Of a DNA stretch of 64,000 bases, positions 1 to 10,950 are shown piece by piece. The notes under the pieces were generated by a model that ran no database searches, was not told where the DNA came from, and saw only the letters and a program-made list of their open reading frames with translations. The translations under genes were made by a program, and so were the position numbers. This DNA is from Sphaerosporella brunnea (taxonomy: Eukaryota > Ascomycota > Pezizomycetes > Pezizales > Pyronemataceae), in NCBI GenBank assembly GCA_008704415.1, contig VXIS01000123.1:57375-121374 (forward strand), read 5' to 3'. Numbering within the stretch: the stretch's first letter is position 1; each line of letters begins with the position of its first letter.

Positions 1-76
1 GCAACAAGAAGAAGCAAGCGTCTTTGCACCGCTTCCGGATGAGCCCGATTTTTCTGCTTACCCCGACGACAATTAG
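1..76 (+). CDS. 3' end of an unidentified gene (partial)
   Basis: Frame 2 is open from the window edge to a TAG at 74-76 and encodes 24 residues ending in an acidic, proline-containing tail (...PLPDEPDFSAYPDDN). The composition looks like a real disordered C-terminus rather than random translation, and the reading frame stops just before a GAT microsatellite. Nothing in so short a piece identifies the protein. Confidence 0.4.
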   Translation, partial: QQEEASVFAPLPDEPDFSAYPDDN

Positions 77-127
77 GTTGGTGCAGATGATGCTGTCGCT
101 GTCGCGTACAGCCAGAAGCACTAGGTA

Positions 128-162
<35 letters not shown>

Positions 163-174
163 CGAAGATGATGA
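128..174. repeat. (GAT)n microsatellite
   Basis: Eleven uninterrupted GAT units, then a slightly imperfect continuation (GACGAAGATGATGATGG). The complementary strand reads as a poly-serine tail of a spurious ORF. It lies in the 3' flank of the partial gene. Confidence 0.9.
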
Positions 175-830
175 TGGGGGATTTATAGAGTGTGCAAGTG
201 TGTAGACGCTGGCGTTAACGTTGAGGAAGGGAATAAGGGAGAAAAAAGGAAGAGTGGGCGGTGGACAGGAGGGGGGAATAGAAGGGGGGGGGGGGGGGCC
301 GGTGGAAACAGGTGGCCGACTTGTGTGGTGCTTGATGGCACTTTTTCGAGAGTGAGGGGAAGAAAAGGGAATTTTGATGATGGGCAAGGGAAGGTACATA
401 CAGCTAGGGAGTTGCAGCAGAGAAAAGTGGCAGCCACAGCAAACCAGGGACTTGGCGTGGGGCGGAGCCGCGGATGGTGACGAGGCGGAGAAGAAGCGCA
501 AAGGAAGCTCACGATTGCTTGCCTCGAATTCTATCTTGCTTAGTAAGATTAGTAAGGGGACAGAGGATGGTGAGTGACGGAGGAAACGTTTCAGGTGACA
601 GCACCTGCAGAGGCGAGACCAGAGTGGCCGTTTCCGATCAACACTCAAGCAAAGTTACCTGCCTCGCATCCACCGCCGCAAACAACAATCGCAAGGGGAA
701 GCTTGAAAGAAACCTACTGTGCCGCCACACTTCGTTCGTTCGTCCGTTGCCTCGTTGTCCGCAATCCGCCCACCTCCCAGCTGGCTCTCCCCATCTCTGG
801 CATTGTCCTACACGGCGCAGAGCAATCATC
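175..830. other. Intergenic, SLY1 upstream region
   Basis: No supportable gene. It contains a run of 14 or more G at about 286-299. The short ORFs on both strands have no recognisable composition or motif. The last 150 bases, directly upstream of the SLY1 start, are CT-rich, as is common for fungal housekeeping promoters. Confidence 0.5.
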
Positions 831-3258
831 ATGTCGACAACTGCTCAGCCCTCTCAACAACGCCAATCTCTGAGAGATCGTCAAGTGGGTAGGTGTGTAC
901 TCTCTCCATCAACGCAAATGTCTTGGTCTCGCATAACTGACCCCCCGTGATCGCTGTTTTGTAGCTTCCATCGAGAAGATCCTCAATCTCAATCACGACC
1001 AACTCGTTAAAGTCGAACCGAATGCGAACGGCGTCGTGTCCACATCGAACCCCCCACTCCTGAACGATGACGGCGAACCTATATGGAAGGTGCTGGTGTT
1101 CGACAACTTGGGACGTGATGTGATATCATCTGTGCTTCGCGTTCAGGACCTGAGGAATTTCGGTGTTACCATACACCTGAACCTTCACGCTCCCCGACAC
1201 CCAATCCCCGATGTCCCCGTTGTCTATTTGGTCGAGCCGACCTCGGAAAACATCAATGCGATCTCTGCCGATTTGGCGAAGAACCTCTACGAAACCGCTT
1301 ATGTGAACTTCCTTTCGTCGGTACCTCGGCCATTGTTGGAGGACTTCGCCGCCTTGACCGCTCAGAACGGTACTTCGGACAAGATTGCTCAGGTCTACGA
1401 TCAGTACCTCAACTTCGTGGTTTCTGAGCCCGACTTGTTCAGTCTTCACCTGAAGGATGCCTACTACACGTTGAACTCAGCGCAAGCGGCGGATAGTGCT
1501 ATCGAGCAAACCATCGACAAAGTTGTTGGTGGCCTATTTTCGGTGGTGGTGACAATGGGTAAACCTATCCTCGTTTGTGCTGCGTGGGCTATAAACTGAG
1601 TGTGCAATCCAGGTTCCATTCCCATTATCAGGTGCCCCAAGGGCAACGCCGCGGAAATCATTGCGCAGAAGCTGGACCGAAAGCTACGCGACCATGTTCT
1701 TAACTCGCGAGATAACAACCTCTTCTCGGGGCGTTCGTCCGCATCCGCCGCCTCACAAATCCGGCCGGTTCTGATAATCCTCGACCGCAACATCGATCTC
1801 GTGCCTATGCTTTCACATTCATGGACCTACCAGTCACTAGTTCACGATGTCTTGGGTATGCGGTTGAACCGAATTACCGTGGAAACCGTAGAAGACGGCG
1901 GTAAAGTCAGCAAAAAGAGCTATGACTTGAACTCGAACGATTTCTTTTGGGCCAGGAATGCGGGTGTTCCATTCCCTCAGGTGGCAGAGGATATTGATGC
2001 CGAGTTGACGAAGTATAAAGAGGATGTTACGGAGATTACCAGCAAGACGGGGGCTAGCTCTTTGGAAGATCTCCAGACGTTTGTTCTCCGAAAGAATACA
2101 TGTCGCTTAAATATTGACTTTCTCGTAGTGATGTTGGAGCATCAGCGGCCCATCTCAAAGCTGCGATCACACAATTGCCAGAGTTAAGAGATCGGAAAGC
2201 AATCTTGGACATGCACATGAATATCGCGACGGCTCTTCTGAAGGGGATCAAAGAACGGCAGCTTGATAATTTCTATCAGATTGAAGAGAACATCACCCGG
2301 CAGGCCAAAGCTCAAATGCTGGAAGTCATCAATGATCCGGAAAAGAAGAATCCCACGGATAAAATGAGAGCGTTCATCATATGGTGCGGAATCTACAAAT
2401 TACGTCTTTCTCCTAGTACGTTAGCTCACCAAACCTTAGGTATCTGAGCTCGGAGAACGACCCTAGTAAGGCCGATATGGCTGAATATGAAGCGGCGTTG
2501 AGGAATGCTGGATGCGATATGGCAGCGCTGACATACGTCAAGAAGTAAGCTTCTCACTATCATCCTTATCGGCATATATTGATCGTTGTGTTGCAGGGTC
2601 CGCGAAATAACCAGAATGACAATGATGGCAACTTCTCCTTCACAACAGCCTGCAGCCCAAACCACCACAACAGGTGATCTGTTCCGAGGATTCAGCTCGA
2701 TCAGTAACAGGGTTAGTAGGCTTCAGGCGGTCAATTACTTATGTGCTGACATGGTTGCCTCTACAGCTTACGGACAGGCTGAAAGATGCTGGTGCCCTTG
2801 GCGGTGGTTTCGAAAACTTGATTTCTGGCGTCAAGAACTTCCTTCCTGTGGACAAGGATCTCACTATCACCAAGATTGTGGAATCCCTCATGGACCCGAC
2901 ATCAGCTTCCACCTCTGCGCTCGCTAAAACGGAGAACTATTTGTTCTTTGATCCCCGCTCTTCTTCGGCGCGAGGAACAACTGGAAACCAGGCCGGCCCT
3001 GCCAGGCTGGGTCCAGACGGACGGCCAATTACCGGTGGTCCTACGTTTGGGCAGAGGCGACAAGGCTTCGCGGAAGCGGTCGTGTTCACGGTTGGCGGAG
3101 GCAACATGGAAGAGTATGGCAACCTGCAGGAATGGAGTCGCAAGGTCAGCCAAAGCGGTGCGGGTGTCAAGCGCAAAGTCGTCTATGGCAGCACGGAGCT
3201 CATCAACGCGGAGTCGTTTGTGAATGGCGAGTTGAAGAGACTGGGAGAGGAGGGCTAG
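831..3258 (+). CDS. SLY1: Sec1/Munc18-family protein Sly1 (ER-Golgi SNARE regulator)
   Basis: Sly1 binds the syntaxin Sed5 and promotes SNARE assembly for ER-Golgi and intra-Golgi fusion on the cytosolic face. Seven exons can be joined in frame: 831-888, 965-1558, 1613-2078, 2129-2383, 2440-2544, 2597-2711 and 2767-3258, giving 694 aa, a normal length for the family. All six introns are GT..AG and 50-76 nt long. The Sec1-like domain spans nearly the whole protein. Diagnostic stretches include [17 protein letters not shown] near the N-terminus, [43 protein letters not shown] and FDPRSS, and the C-terminal [17 protein letters not shown]. The start is the first ATG, with the family-typical SLRDRQ box beginning 12 residues downstream. 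Each exon junction restores a conserved codon, for example W split TG|G at 2383/2440. The call is secure from family knowledge; small errors in exon boundaries are possible. Confidence 0.97.
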
Positions 3259-4186
3259 ACAAGTAATTGCGTCACGAGACTTTTCTGAACGGGGAGTGGT
3301 AATGGATTAGCGGAAATAAAGTGTTCATGTTCGAGAATGAATGATGCATAAAGTCGTGCATCGAATGCACAGCTCTAAGAAATTTTTTAGTGAATGCGCA
3401 ACTCCTGTTCCACGTTGTATTGACAACAGTGGATATCAGCTCAGCAGTTTGCTTGATTCCAAAAGTCCCAGCCTCCGTCCAACGCCCAATCCAAGTTTGA
3501 ACATAGCCATTACATCAGACTCAATCTGATCTTCATTACCCCTGGAGAAAGTCCTCATGGCGCGCTGGGAGGGCAGACCATTTCTACAACTTGTGCGCGC
3601 ACCATTTCTTCGATGATCCCTGTGGTCTCCAGAGAGGCTCCGCCAGTCTTCCCCGGAGACGAACATCATCTGCTGAATCTGAACCCTGTATTTCGGCCAT
3701 GGTGCGGGGTCCGATACGAGAACACGAGTGGGTTCGGTGGCACTCCTTTGGTTGTCGCGCTCAGCTTCGCTCAGCCGCCGAGGCTGTGGATAGCCGCCGG
3801 GACTAAACTACTGGAGCTGTGTCACGTCGTACAATACGGCTGGTAAATAAATATGTATCTTGCTTCCTCCTCCCTCCCGTCTTTCTCCTTCTCCTTCTCC
3901 GCCCCCCATCTTCTGTCGACTTCGCCGCCTCTCGTCATCCTCTCCTACGCGCATTTTCCTGGAATTCAATAGCTTCTTGTTGTAAGTCCAGCCACTCTAC
4001 AGTAGCTCCTCAATATCCCTGCCCATTCATTATGCGGGGTATTCCCTTGCTTCGCTTCCTGCCGCGTTGATGAAAGCAAAATGCGAAGCGATGAGCTTCC
4101 TATGACCAGCCCAGCTAATTGACCTGACTGCATCACAGTTCCTATCCAAACAAACAAACAAAAAAAAAAAAAAAACCGCAAACAAA
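3259..4186. other. Intergenic between SLY1 and the AIM24 gene
   Basis: No gene can be supported. A pyrimidine-rich tract at about 3870-3915 and an A-rich tract at 4161-4175 just before the next ATG look like promoter and leader sequence of the AIM24-domain gene. Confidence 0.5.
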
Positions 4187-5348
4187 ATGTCTGGATACAA
4201 CACTCCACCACCTCCGCAACCGCAGGGTGGCTATTATCCTCGTAATTCTCCCCACATCTCCGTAGCGTAGGCAAAAAACAAAAACTCACCCCTCCAGCTC
4301 CCCCAGAAAAAGCCCAATATGGCCAACAACAGCAGTACCCGCCACCACCGCAATCCCCGCCAGCAGCAGGCGGCGCAGCATATTATCCCCCACCCCCTCA
4401 GCAGCAACAATACCCCCCGCCTCTGCAGCAGCCTCCAACCCCGGCTGGCCCCCCACCACCATTGGCCCAGCAAGCCTTCGATCCGTCACGGCAATCTGTA
4501 CCACCCCCACCGCAGGCGGCGCAGGGAGCATCCCCTACTATGGTCACAGATACCCTAGGCAGCTTTAATGGCGGCTCGTATAGAATTGATCATCGGGATA
4601 CCAACACGCTGCTCACGCTACAGCTGGCACATGGGTGTCCCATCGTTGCGAAGCCTGGCGCCATGGTGGCTATGACTCCTAGCGTTACATTGAAGGGGCA
4701 AGTCAAGTTCAGCTTTAAGAAGCTTATTGCTGGTGGAGAGATGGCACAGTCTACCTACACGGGGCCGGGAGAGCTGTTGCTGGCGCCGCCGGCATTGGGA
4801 GACATTGTGCCCATCCGTCTGGATGGAGCGCAGACGTGGAACGCAGGACGAGACGCTTTTTTGGCATGTACTCAGGGGGTGCAGAAAGACTATAAGAGCC
4901 AGAGCCTGGGTAAGGCAATGTTTTCGGGCGAAGGATTGTTTGTGTATAAGATCTCTGGCCAGGGTGTGCTGTTTGTGACCAGCTTGGGCGCGATCATCCA
5001 GAAGAATGTAAGTGTCTTTCCGTGGGTGAGGATAGGTCGTGGGGCTAAGGTCGTGGGGATAGATGGCACCGGGAGAACAGTACATCGTCGATAACGAGCA
5101 CCTGGTCGCTTGGAATTCGAAGTACACCATTGAGCGTGTCGCCAGTGGGGGTGTACTCAGTGGGATTGCAAGCGCAGAAGGCCTAGTTTGTCGGTTTACT
5201 GGTATGTTTTCCACCGGAGCAAACTGAACGAATTGAGGGGAGATTGACTGACTGATTCGACTTAGGGCCGGGTACGGTGTTTATTCAGACCAGAAATCCG
5301 AAGGCTTTTGGTGCGTGGATGTCGACGCACATGACTGCGGCTGCCTAG
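4187..5348 (+). CDS. AIM24-domain (DUF124) protein with Pro/Gln-rich N-terminus
   Basis: Four exons join in frame: 4187-4241, 4298-5007, 5063-5201 and 5266-5348, encoding 328 aa. Residues 1 to about 115 are low-complexity and rich in P, Q, G and Y. The rest is a single AIM24 (PF01987) β-domain: [37 protein letters not shown], the [15 protein letters not shown] turn, [17 protein letters not shown], and the conserved C-terminus [18 protein letters not shown]. Yeast Aim24 is a mitochondrial inner-membrane protein linked to MICOS. This copy has no obvious mitochondrial presequence and resembles the proline-rich cytosolic or peripheral AIM24 paralogues of filamentous fungi, so the location is uncertain. 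Introns are 54-64 nt with GT..AG ends. The exact 3' splice site of the third exon, which follows the codon AAT and resumes at ATG GCA, is the least certain boundary. Confidence 0.9.
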
Positions 5349-8300
5349 GCAAGTAGGCTGAGGGCGAGGTTAACGGGGGGTGGTATTTTTTTATGATTGC
5401 TTTAGCGGTAATGAAACGAACTCTATGTCTTATGTTCTCTACTAGGAATTTGATTTTGTTGACTAGCATGCTTTGTGGTGATTGGATGGGAACGAGTATG
5501 ATGCGAGCTGTCATCCAGGGCTCTGATGGTATGTAGCTGCGCATTTTTGCAATGTGGCTGGGCGTCAAGGGGAAAACATAGTGGGGAACAGGTGGGGGAT
5601 GCTCGTCAACATGCTGTGCTTTAATTTACATGTAGGATCTTCTTCACTGAATCTGCAGGCATGAAAATAGTTATCCGCACGAATAAGATTTGTTTATTCC
5701 TGCACCGCCCCCCTCCCTTCGCTAGAAGAATTGCCAACCCCGCATTGGTTTATGCATACTCGCTATGGAGATAAAGTACGACAATGCAGGAGTCACATAT
5801 GCAGCTGCAGTCGATTGAAAACTCGAAGCCACGCAACAGGCCGGAAATAGCATTCACCAACCGTAAAACAAGAGGAAGGGGCCTCTAAGCGACGCACTGG
5901 TCATTGTGTATCTTAGGTCTCAAATTATAGAAACTCCTATTCTAAGTGCAAATACTTCCTTCGAGTTACAACGCCACGTGCACAGACCCAAATGCCTAGC
6001 GCCTGCATTGTCATATTTTATCCCCATACATACCTTAGCAGGGGACGGCCGTTTTTAAAAATAGTCATGTGACCATGATTTTGTAATCACCCTTACACCT
6101 TGAAAACTGTCAACACAATGCTCTATTAGCCAAAATATGGCGCCGCTCTAAAGGTTGGTTAGCAAAAACCGTTTTTTGCTGCTAACCATTATAACCATTA
6201 TGAGATTATACGTTGGAAAGCTTATGTGGTCGACTCTCCGCACGTCGCCGCACAGCGGGCACCCTAGCCGCACCCTCGCCGCACCCTCGCCGCACAGCGG
6301 CCAACCGACACCGCCATATCCACCATCCCATCATCATCACCATCATAATCATGAGCACCGTCGAGCTGTGCACCCGACTGTCGCCTCAACCCCCTGCTAA
6401 GGTATATATCATCGAGGCAGGAGTGCCAGACACTTAGATGGTGGCTTGGCATTGCACAAAATTGACTCGCCGAAAATCGGAAGTATTGAGTGAGATCTCT
6501 GCATGTGGATTAACCATAACTGGAAACATCGAGTGAGATAATACAACCCTAAAGTGGTGCACAGTCTCTCACTCATATTGCCAGATTGGATTAAGAGCCT
6601 CACAATTTATCACTCATATTGTCTTAGTAGGTAAAAATAGCCTCATACAAAACCAGGGCCCGCCCATGCTAAAAGGGTATTTTTTCAACCCTTATAACTC
6701 CACAACCACAACCCAAATCGAAACCGGAAACCATAGGATTGTTCTCCCCCTCTTTCTCTTTATTGGTATGGTTGTTAAATGAATTATTTCTTTTGTTGTG
6801 TTGTGGAATAAAGGTTGGCAGAAGGGGATTGTTTTGAGCGCCAGCTCCCTGCCGCGCTACCCCGGCTAAGTGTCCGGCACTCTATTTTTGCGGACATGGC
6901 GGAAGCGATCCTGCGTTCCTCATTCCTGGCGATGAGAGCAGCGGGTGTGGTGGCTGTGTGCTTTGGTCTTGAGGGGAATGTTTGGATGTGGGCAGGGCAT
7001 TTAGGGCTATCGATTTCGCGATTATTTTTTCTTTTTTTTTTCGTTTTCTGATGGCATGCATTAAGTACGCAGGAAGAAGGTTAATGTTGTCCCGAATTCG
7101 CCCCATTGGCCAATATCCCGTCCACCAAGTGAAAACGAAGGTTTGCTGTGTCTACCAGACATCAGAGAGAGATCTGTAGGCGAGAGGTTGGCTGCTTGGA
7201 AGTGTACCCCCCGTCAATCGAGGACTTGCAATTAGATCCCCATAAGTCGAGAAGATAGCATATGTCTAGGAATAGTTCTTTCACGCAGGCGGGATCTTGT
7301 TTGGTATGTAACATCCTCAAAGCCGGCTCTCGGCCGGCAACTCGTCGTCCGCATCCTATATAGTACGCCAGCCACCCAATCTTGGAGATGAAGGTTGGAT
7401 TCGTCCATGCAGCCGGTCTTCGCAATGCACGCTCGATGTATTAACCCCGGTTTTCAAACAATGCCCGGTACCGGTGGCTAAGCATGATATCGATGGGAAA
7501 TAGTTATCAGAAGCCGGAGCTCAAGGGGCGCGAGTCGGTGGATAGATATGCGTGGACCTTCATATGGGTACAGCTTGGGTTTCGAAATTGAGAATTGCCT
7601 GCGGTTGTGCGGTTGTAATGCCATTTCCAGAATCGAGTGATGGAACATGATACACTACTACAAAGTGAACATCCGTGTGGTCACCACACGGCGAGCCATG
7701 ATAAGTTCAGCTTCACTCAATTTTAATCGCGTAGAATAAGGGTGGAACGTATGTGTGTATTATGATAGAGCTTACCCACAGCATATCACTCGGGCAAAGG
7801 TAGGGTAAATTTTCCGTGTTTCGCCCAAGTGTTCTATACAGTAATAGATGCATCGCCCTGTGGCAAAGGGCCGAAATTAGGAACCTGGCGTTTTCTGGGG
7901 AAAAGAACGCCGCCCAGGACCGTAGCGTGAAGAAGAGCTGGGCATTGAAGCGGCTGAAAGTCGGCCTACAGCAGGTCTTTGTTTCCTTCTCTTTCTGATC
8001 AGAGAGCTCCGGAAATTGGAAGTCTGGGCACTACTGTACGAGTACTCTACCTTACATATAGTCCAAGGACTTCCACCACCCCTTCACCAGTTATCACTAG
8101 CTTCCTTCTGTTCGGGTTCAAAGTCCGCCAGCCGCTCGGCACCTAAGGGTTAGGTCCGATCGCCAAGGCGCGAGCGACATCAAGCGCGCCACACGCTTCC
8201 GCCTTCAGGCTGGCGGGTTGGAGTGGACGTCCGGACACGTCGGATTATCCACTTCCCCATGCAACTGGAACTCTACCACGTCAGTGCCCTACGCGTGAAA

Positions 8301-8474
8301 ACCCGATTTCTCCGTTTACTTTTCTGCAGTTAAAATCGAAATTTGCAGCTTCCCGCTGACGGCGATGAGCAGCTGCATCGAGTCGGCGCATCGCACCCAC
8401 AGCTCCTCAAAAGCCTTGTACTTGCCGCTGCTTTCATTCTCAATATCCCTATCACCCCGTCGCAGCTCACAACG
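5349..8474. other. Long intergenic region, no supportable gene
   Basis: Three kilobases with only short ORFs of non-coding character on both strands. Visible structure is limited to a short GC-rich array of CGCCGCAC-type units at about 6243-6305, followed by CAT/ATC-rich sequence to 6350, and scattered A/T-rich stretches. No tRNA, transposase motif or clean terminal inverted repeat was recognised. About 130 bp before the next start codon it becomes CT-rich and promoter-like. Confidence 0.5.
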
Positions 8475-9944
8475 ATGTCTACCGACACTTCCCGGCCTCG
8501 CCCACGCACCTCCTCTGTCGTGGCGGCCCTCATCGATACCTACGCTGCTAACCTCGAAGCCTCTGGCATAGCGCTGTTAGAGCATCACAAAGAACTCCTC
8601 ACTGATTTCTTGACCACATTGGTAACCTGTGACTCGCCATCCGAGACCATCCTTCCCCCCGGCGAGCTTCTCACAACGTCTACGCCGCGCTCGATCCACG
8701 TTGGCACCGGACTCACGGTAACACAAAACCTTGCCACGGCTATATCCGCGGCGGAACACTCGGTGTTGTTTTCCACCTGCTTCTGGGCGGAGTCGGAGAG
8801 TCGAGAGGTGTTGGCAGATGCCTTGAGGGAGCTTTCGAGGTGCGCAGAAGAGGAGGGAAGAAAAGTGCTGGTGCGGATCGGATTCTCCTCCTCCTCCGCG
8901 ACGCAGAAACTATTCCACACATCCTCGCCGAAGGGGAAAACGCATCTTCCGAGTACATGGACCACCCTCGGCTTGCCAGGCCCGGAGGAACTCCGAGGTC
9001 TGGACCTTCGTGTAAAAAGCATATTTTTCTTGCCTTTCTCGGTGCTGCATAGCAAGTTCTGCATAATCGATAACCGCACCCTTTTCCTCCCCTCGGCGAA
9101 TATCAGCTGGGAAACCTGGCTGGAACAATGTACCACTTTCACGGGAGCGGTGGTGGACGTGTTTACTAGTTTTTGGACGAGGGTTTGGGGAGAGGGTGAT
9201 GAACCGCCTTTCCCGAGTACCATGAAGGAGAACGGGGGAGTCCCTACGATTTTTCTTCCTCATCCTCACCATAGAAATCCGGCATTTTCTCCATCGCTGG
9301 TACCTTGCTTTCCATCCTCCTCCCCGCGGAATCAGCCTCCAGTTACCCCGCAGAACACCTTTTTTATCCACGCCCTCACACGAGCTGCGAAAAGCATCTA
9401 CATTCAAACACCGAACTTGAATTCTCAACCCCTCCTGAGAACCCTCGAGGAGGCCCTGGCTAGAGGCGTAAACGTCAAAATCGTCACCTGCCGCCGCATG
9501 ATGGTCGCGGAGCAAATGGTGACCACGGCCGCATCTGCTAGTACCGAGGGGTGCATCCGATCTCTGATCCGCTACGACCACCATCTCCGGCAAAATCAGG
9601 CTCAAGATCCCTTCCGCGGGAACCGAAAACCTCCCGGGTTGTTGAGCGTGTGGTATTACACCGGCGCCGGATCCGCAGAGCCAATAGCAAGGCAGATAGT
9701 CGTGCCTGAGTGTACGGCGGCTGTAAAGAGCCATGTTAAGGCGCTCATTGTCGATGGTGAGATTACGGTCCTGGGAAGCGCCAATGGGGATAGAGCAAGC
9801 TGGTTTACGAGTCAGGAGGTTAATGTAGCGGTTTTTGATGCGACGTTTGCGGGCGAGGTTAGGGAGGCGCTGGTGAGCGGGTTAGGTGGGAGGCTGGAAC
9901 GAGTGGCCGGCGTGGCGACGAAGTTAAGTGAAATCGAGGAGTAA
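8475..9944 (+). CDS. Phospholipase D-like protein with two HKD motifs
   Basis: A single exon of 489 aa carries two complete HxKxxxxD motifs: HSKFCIID at residues 192-199 and HVKALIVD at 420-427. Each is followed by the family's small-residue turn (PSANISW and LGSANGD). This is the two-half architecture of PLD superfamily enzymes, which hydrolyse or transfer phosphodiesters through a phospho-histidine intermediate. The arrangement resembles bacterial and fungal cardiolipin-synthase-like PLDc_2 proteins more than large eukaryotic PLD1/SPO14, since no PX, PH or C2 domain is present. The frame stays open upstream to an in-frame ATG at 8343; the start at 8475 was chosen because CACAACGATGTC is a better context and the extra 44 residues are poorly conserved-looking. 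No transmembrane segment is obvious. The substrate cannot be deduced. Confidence 0.85.
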   Translation: MSTDTSRPRPRTSSVVAALIDTYAANLEASGIALLEHHKELLTDFLTTLVTCDSPSETILPPGELLTTSTPRSIHVGTGLTVTQNLATAISAAEHSVLFSTCFWAESESREVLADALRELSRCAEEEGRKVLVRIGFSSSSATQKLFHTSSPKGKTHLPSTWTTLGLPGPEELRGLDLRVKSIFFLPFSVLHSKFCIIDNRTLFLPSANISWETWLEQCTTFTGAVVDVFTSFWTRVWGEGDEPPFPSTMKENGGVPTIFLPHPHHRNPAFSPSLVPCFPSSSPRNQPPVTPQNTFFIHALTRAAKSIYIQTPNLNSQPLLRTLEEALARGVNVKIVTCRRMMVAEQMVTTAASASTEGCIRSLIRYDHHLRQNQAQDPFRGNRKPPGLLSVWYYTGAGSAEPIARQIVVPECTAAVKSHVKALIVDGEITVLGSANGDRASWFTSQEVNVAVFDATFAGEVREALVSGLGGRLERVAGVATKLSEIEE

Positions 9945-10548
9945 ACATGCCGGTTGTTGGCGTTTGGCTTGGTGCGATATATACCCTGGATTTTGCGGTT
10001 TATATAATTGTGGAGCCTTTGGTGAAAAGGAGTTGCGCTTTTTTTTTTTTTGTATGGAGCATTTCGGGCTGGCCTGATTTGGATATATTTTGAAGTAGAT
10101 ACATGCTGCGTTGCCTGTATGACAGCTACAGGGGAAACAGGCACCTTGATAATTTTCTGCGGTATTAGGCCGCTGTTCTAAATCACGGATTCCATTCATC
10201 TTCGTCGACGGATCATTAGTCTATTACTTTCGATAGCCTTGCAGCATCGCACGTCTGTGAACAACGTTCAACAAAGATCTCAATTGCCAAACAAAACAAC
10301 ACTACCATGGCTCCTCCTCCTCCTTTTTTCCTGACTGCGGGTGCCCGGCAGAGGCTGCGGGGGCGCGCTCCTCCCAGTCTCCGGAGAGGTATGGAGCAGC
10401 TAGGCGGAGACAGAGAAGGGTTGATGGTGACTTGGGTGGCGAGGAGAGCGAGTCCATGCTGCCAATGGCCGGGCAGAACTTCGTCTTGCCAGTGGTCCGC
10501 TAGCCCGCGCCCCACCGGTGCACCGCAATATCATAATGTATCCCACGC
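9945..10548. other. Intergenic
   Basis: 3' flank of the phospholipase D-like gene, with an 11-12 T tract near 10040. Short ORFs on both strands show no motif. The minus-strand ORF around 10216-10515 could be downstream sequence of the small zinc protein, but nothing supports that. Confidence 0.4.
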
Positions 10549-10755
10549 TCAAGGCCTCCTCTCTACATCGGTCCAGTGTCTAAAACAATGCACAATCCAA
10601 TCCCCCATGCTGCATCCCCTTCCGCAGCCCCCTTTTGTGCAGATTTTTGAGCACATGGAGTTGATGTGGTGGCAATAGCGGCATTCCCACCGGTAGTCTT
10701 GGTGAGAGGTTGGAAGCTCTTCGTAGGTGTACTTCGTTGTGCCTTTTTTTCCCAT
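10549..10755 (-). CDS. Tiny Cys-rich zinc-ribbon-like protein
   Basis: A 68-residue ORF beginning MGKKGTTKYTYEELP contains WECRYCHHINSMCSKICTK and then GGCGRGCSMGDW. The W-x-C-x2-C opening and later Cys pairs resemble the very small zinc-finger-like proteins common in Pezizomycotina genomes. Two similar ORFs lie at 29450-29692 and 49526-49660. Function is unknown; zinc binding is inferred only from cysteine spacing. It is divergent from MTU1, with about 195 bp between the starts. The C-terminal end after GDW may be intronic, so the last 20 residues are doubtful. Confidence 0.45.
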   Translation of the reverse strand: MGKKGTTKYTYEELPTSHQDYRWECRYCHHINSMCSKICTKGGCGRGCSMGDWIVHCFRHWTDVERRP

Positions 10756-10950
10756 TGTGTGTTGGTTGTGGATTATGTGGAATGTGGGGATGAGACTGGG
10801 GCTGGGGCTGGGATCTGTAGAGTGGTGGAAGATGGATTCAATGGAGCGGTACCGGTGATGATAGAATCACGCTTTCAAAGCCGGCGCGAGTGCTTGGCTG
10901 TGATTGGTCGTCGAAATAAAGTTATCGCTTGCAGTTGCAAGCGTCAAAAA

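Noticed and set aside
121..648. 175-codon minus-strand ORF with poly-serine tail
   Set aside because: The serines are the GAT microsatellite read on the other strand; the rest has no coding character.
6243..6305. GC-rich CGCCGCAC units as a coding repeat
   Set aside because: The units are irregular, and ORFs through them have no start context or conserved features.
8910..9734. 274-codon ORF antisense to the phospholipase D-like gene
   Set aside because: Complementary shadow of the HKD-motif frame, with no motif of its own.
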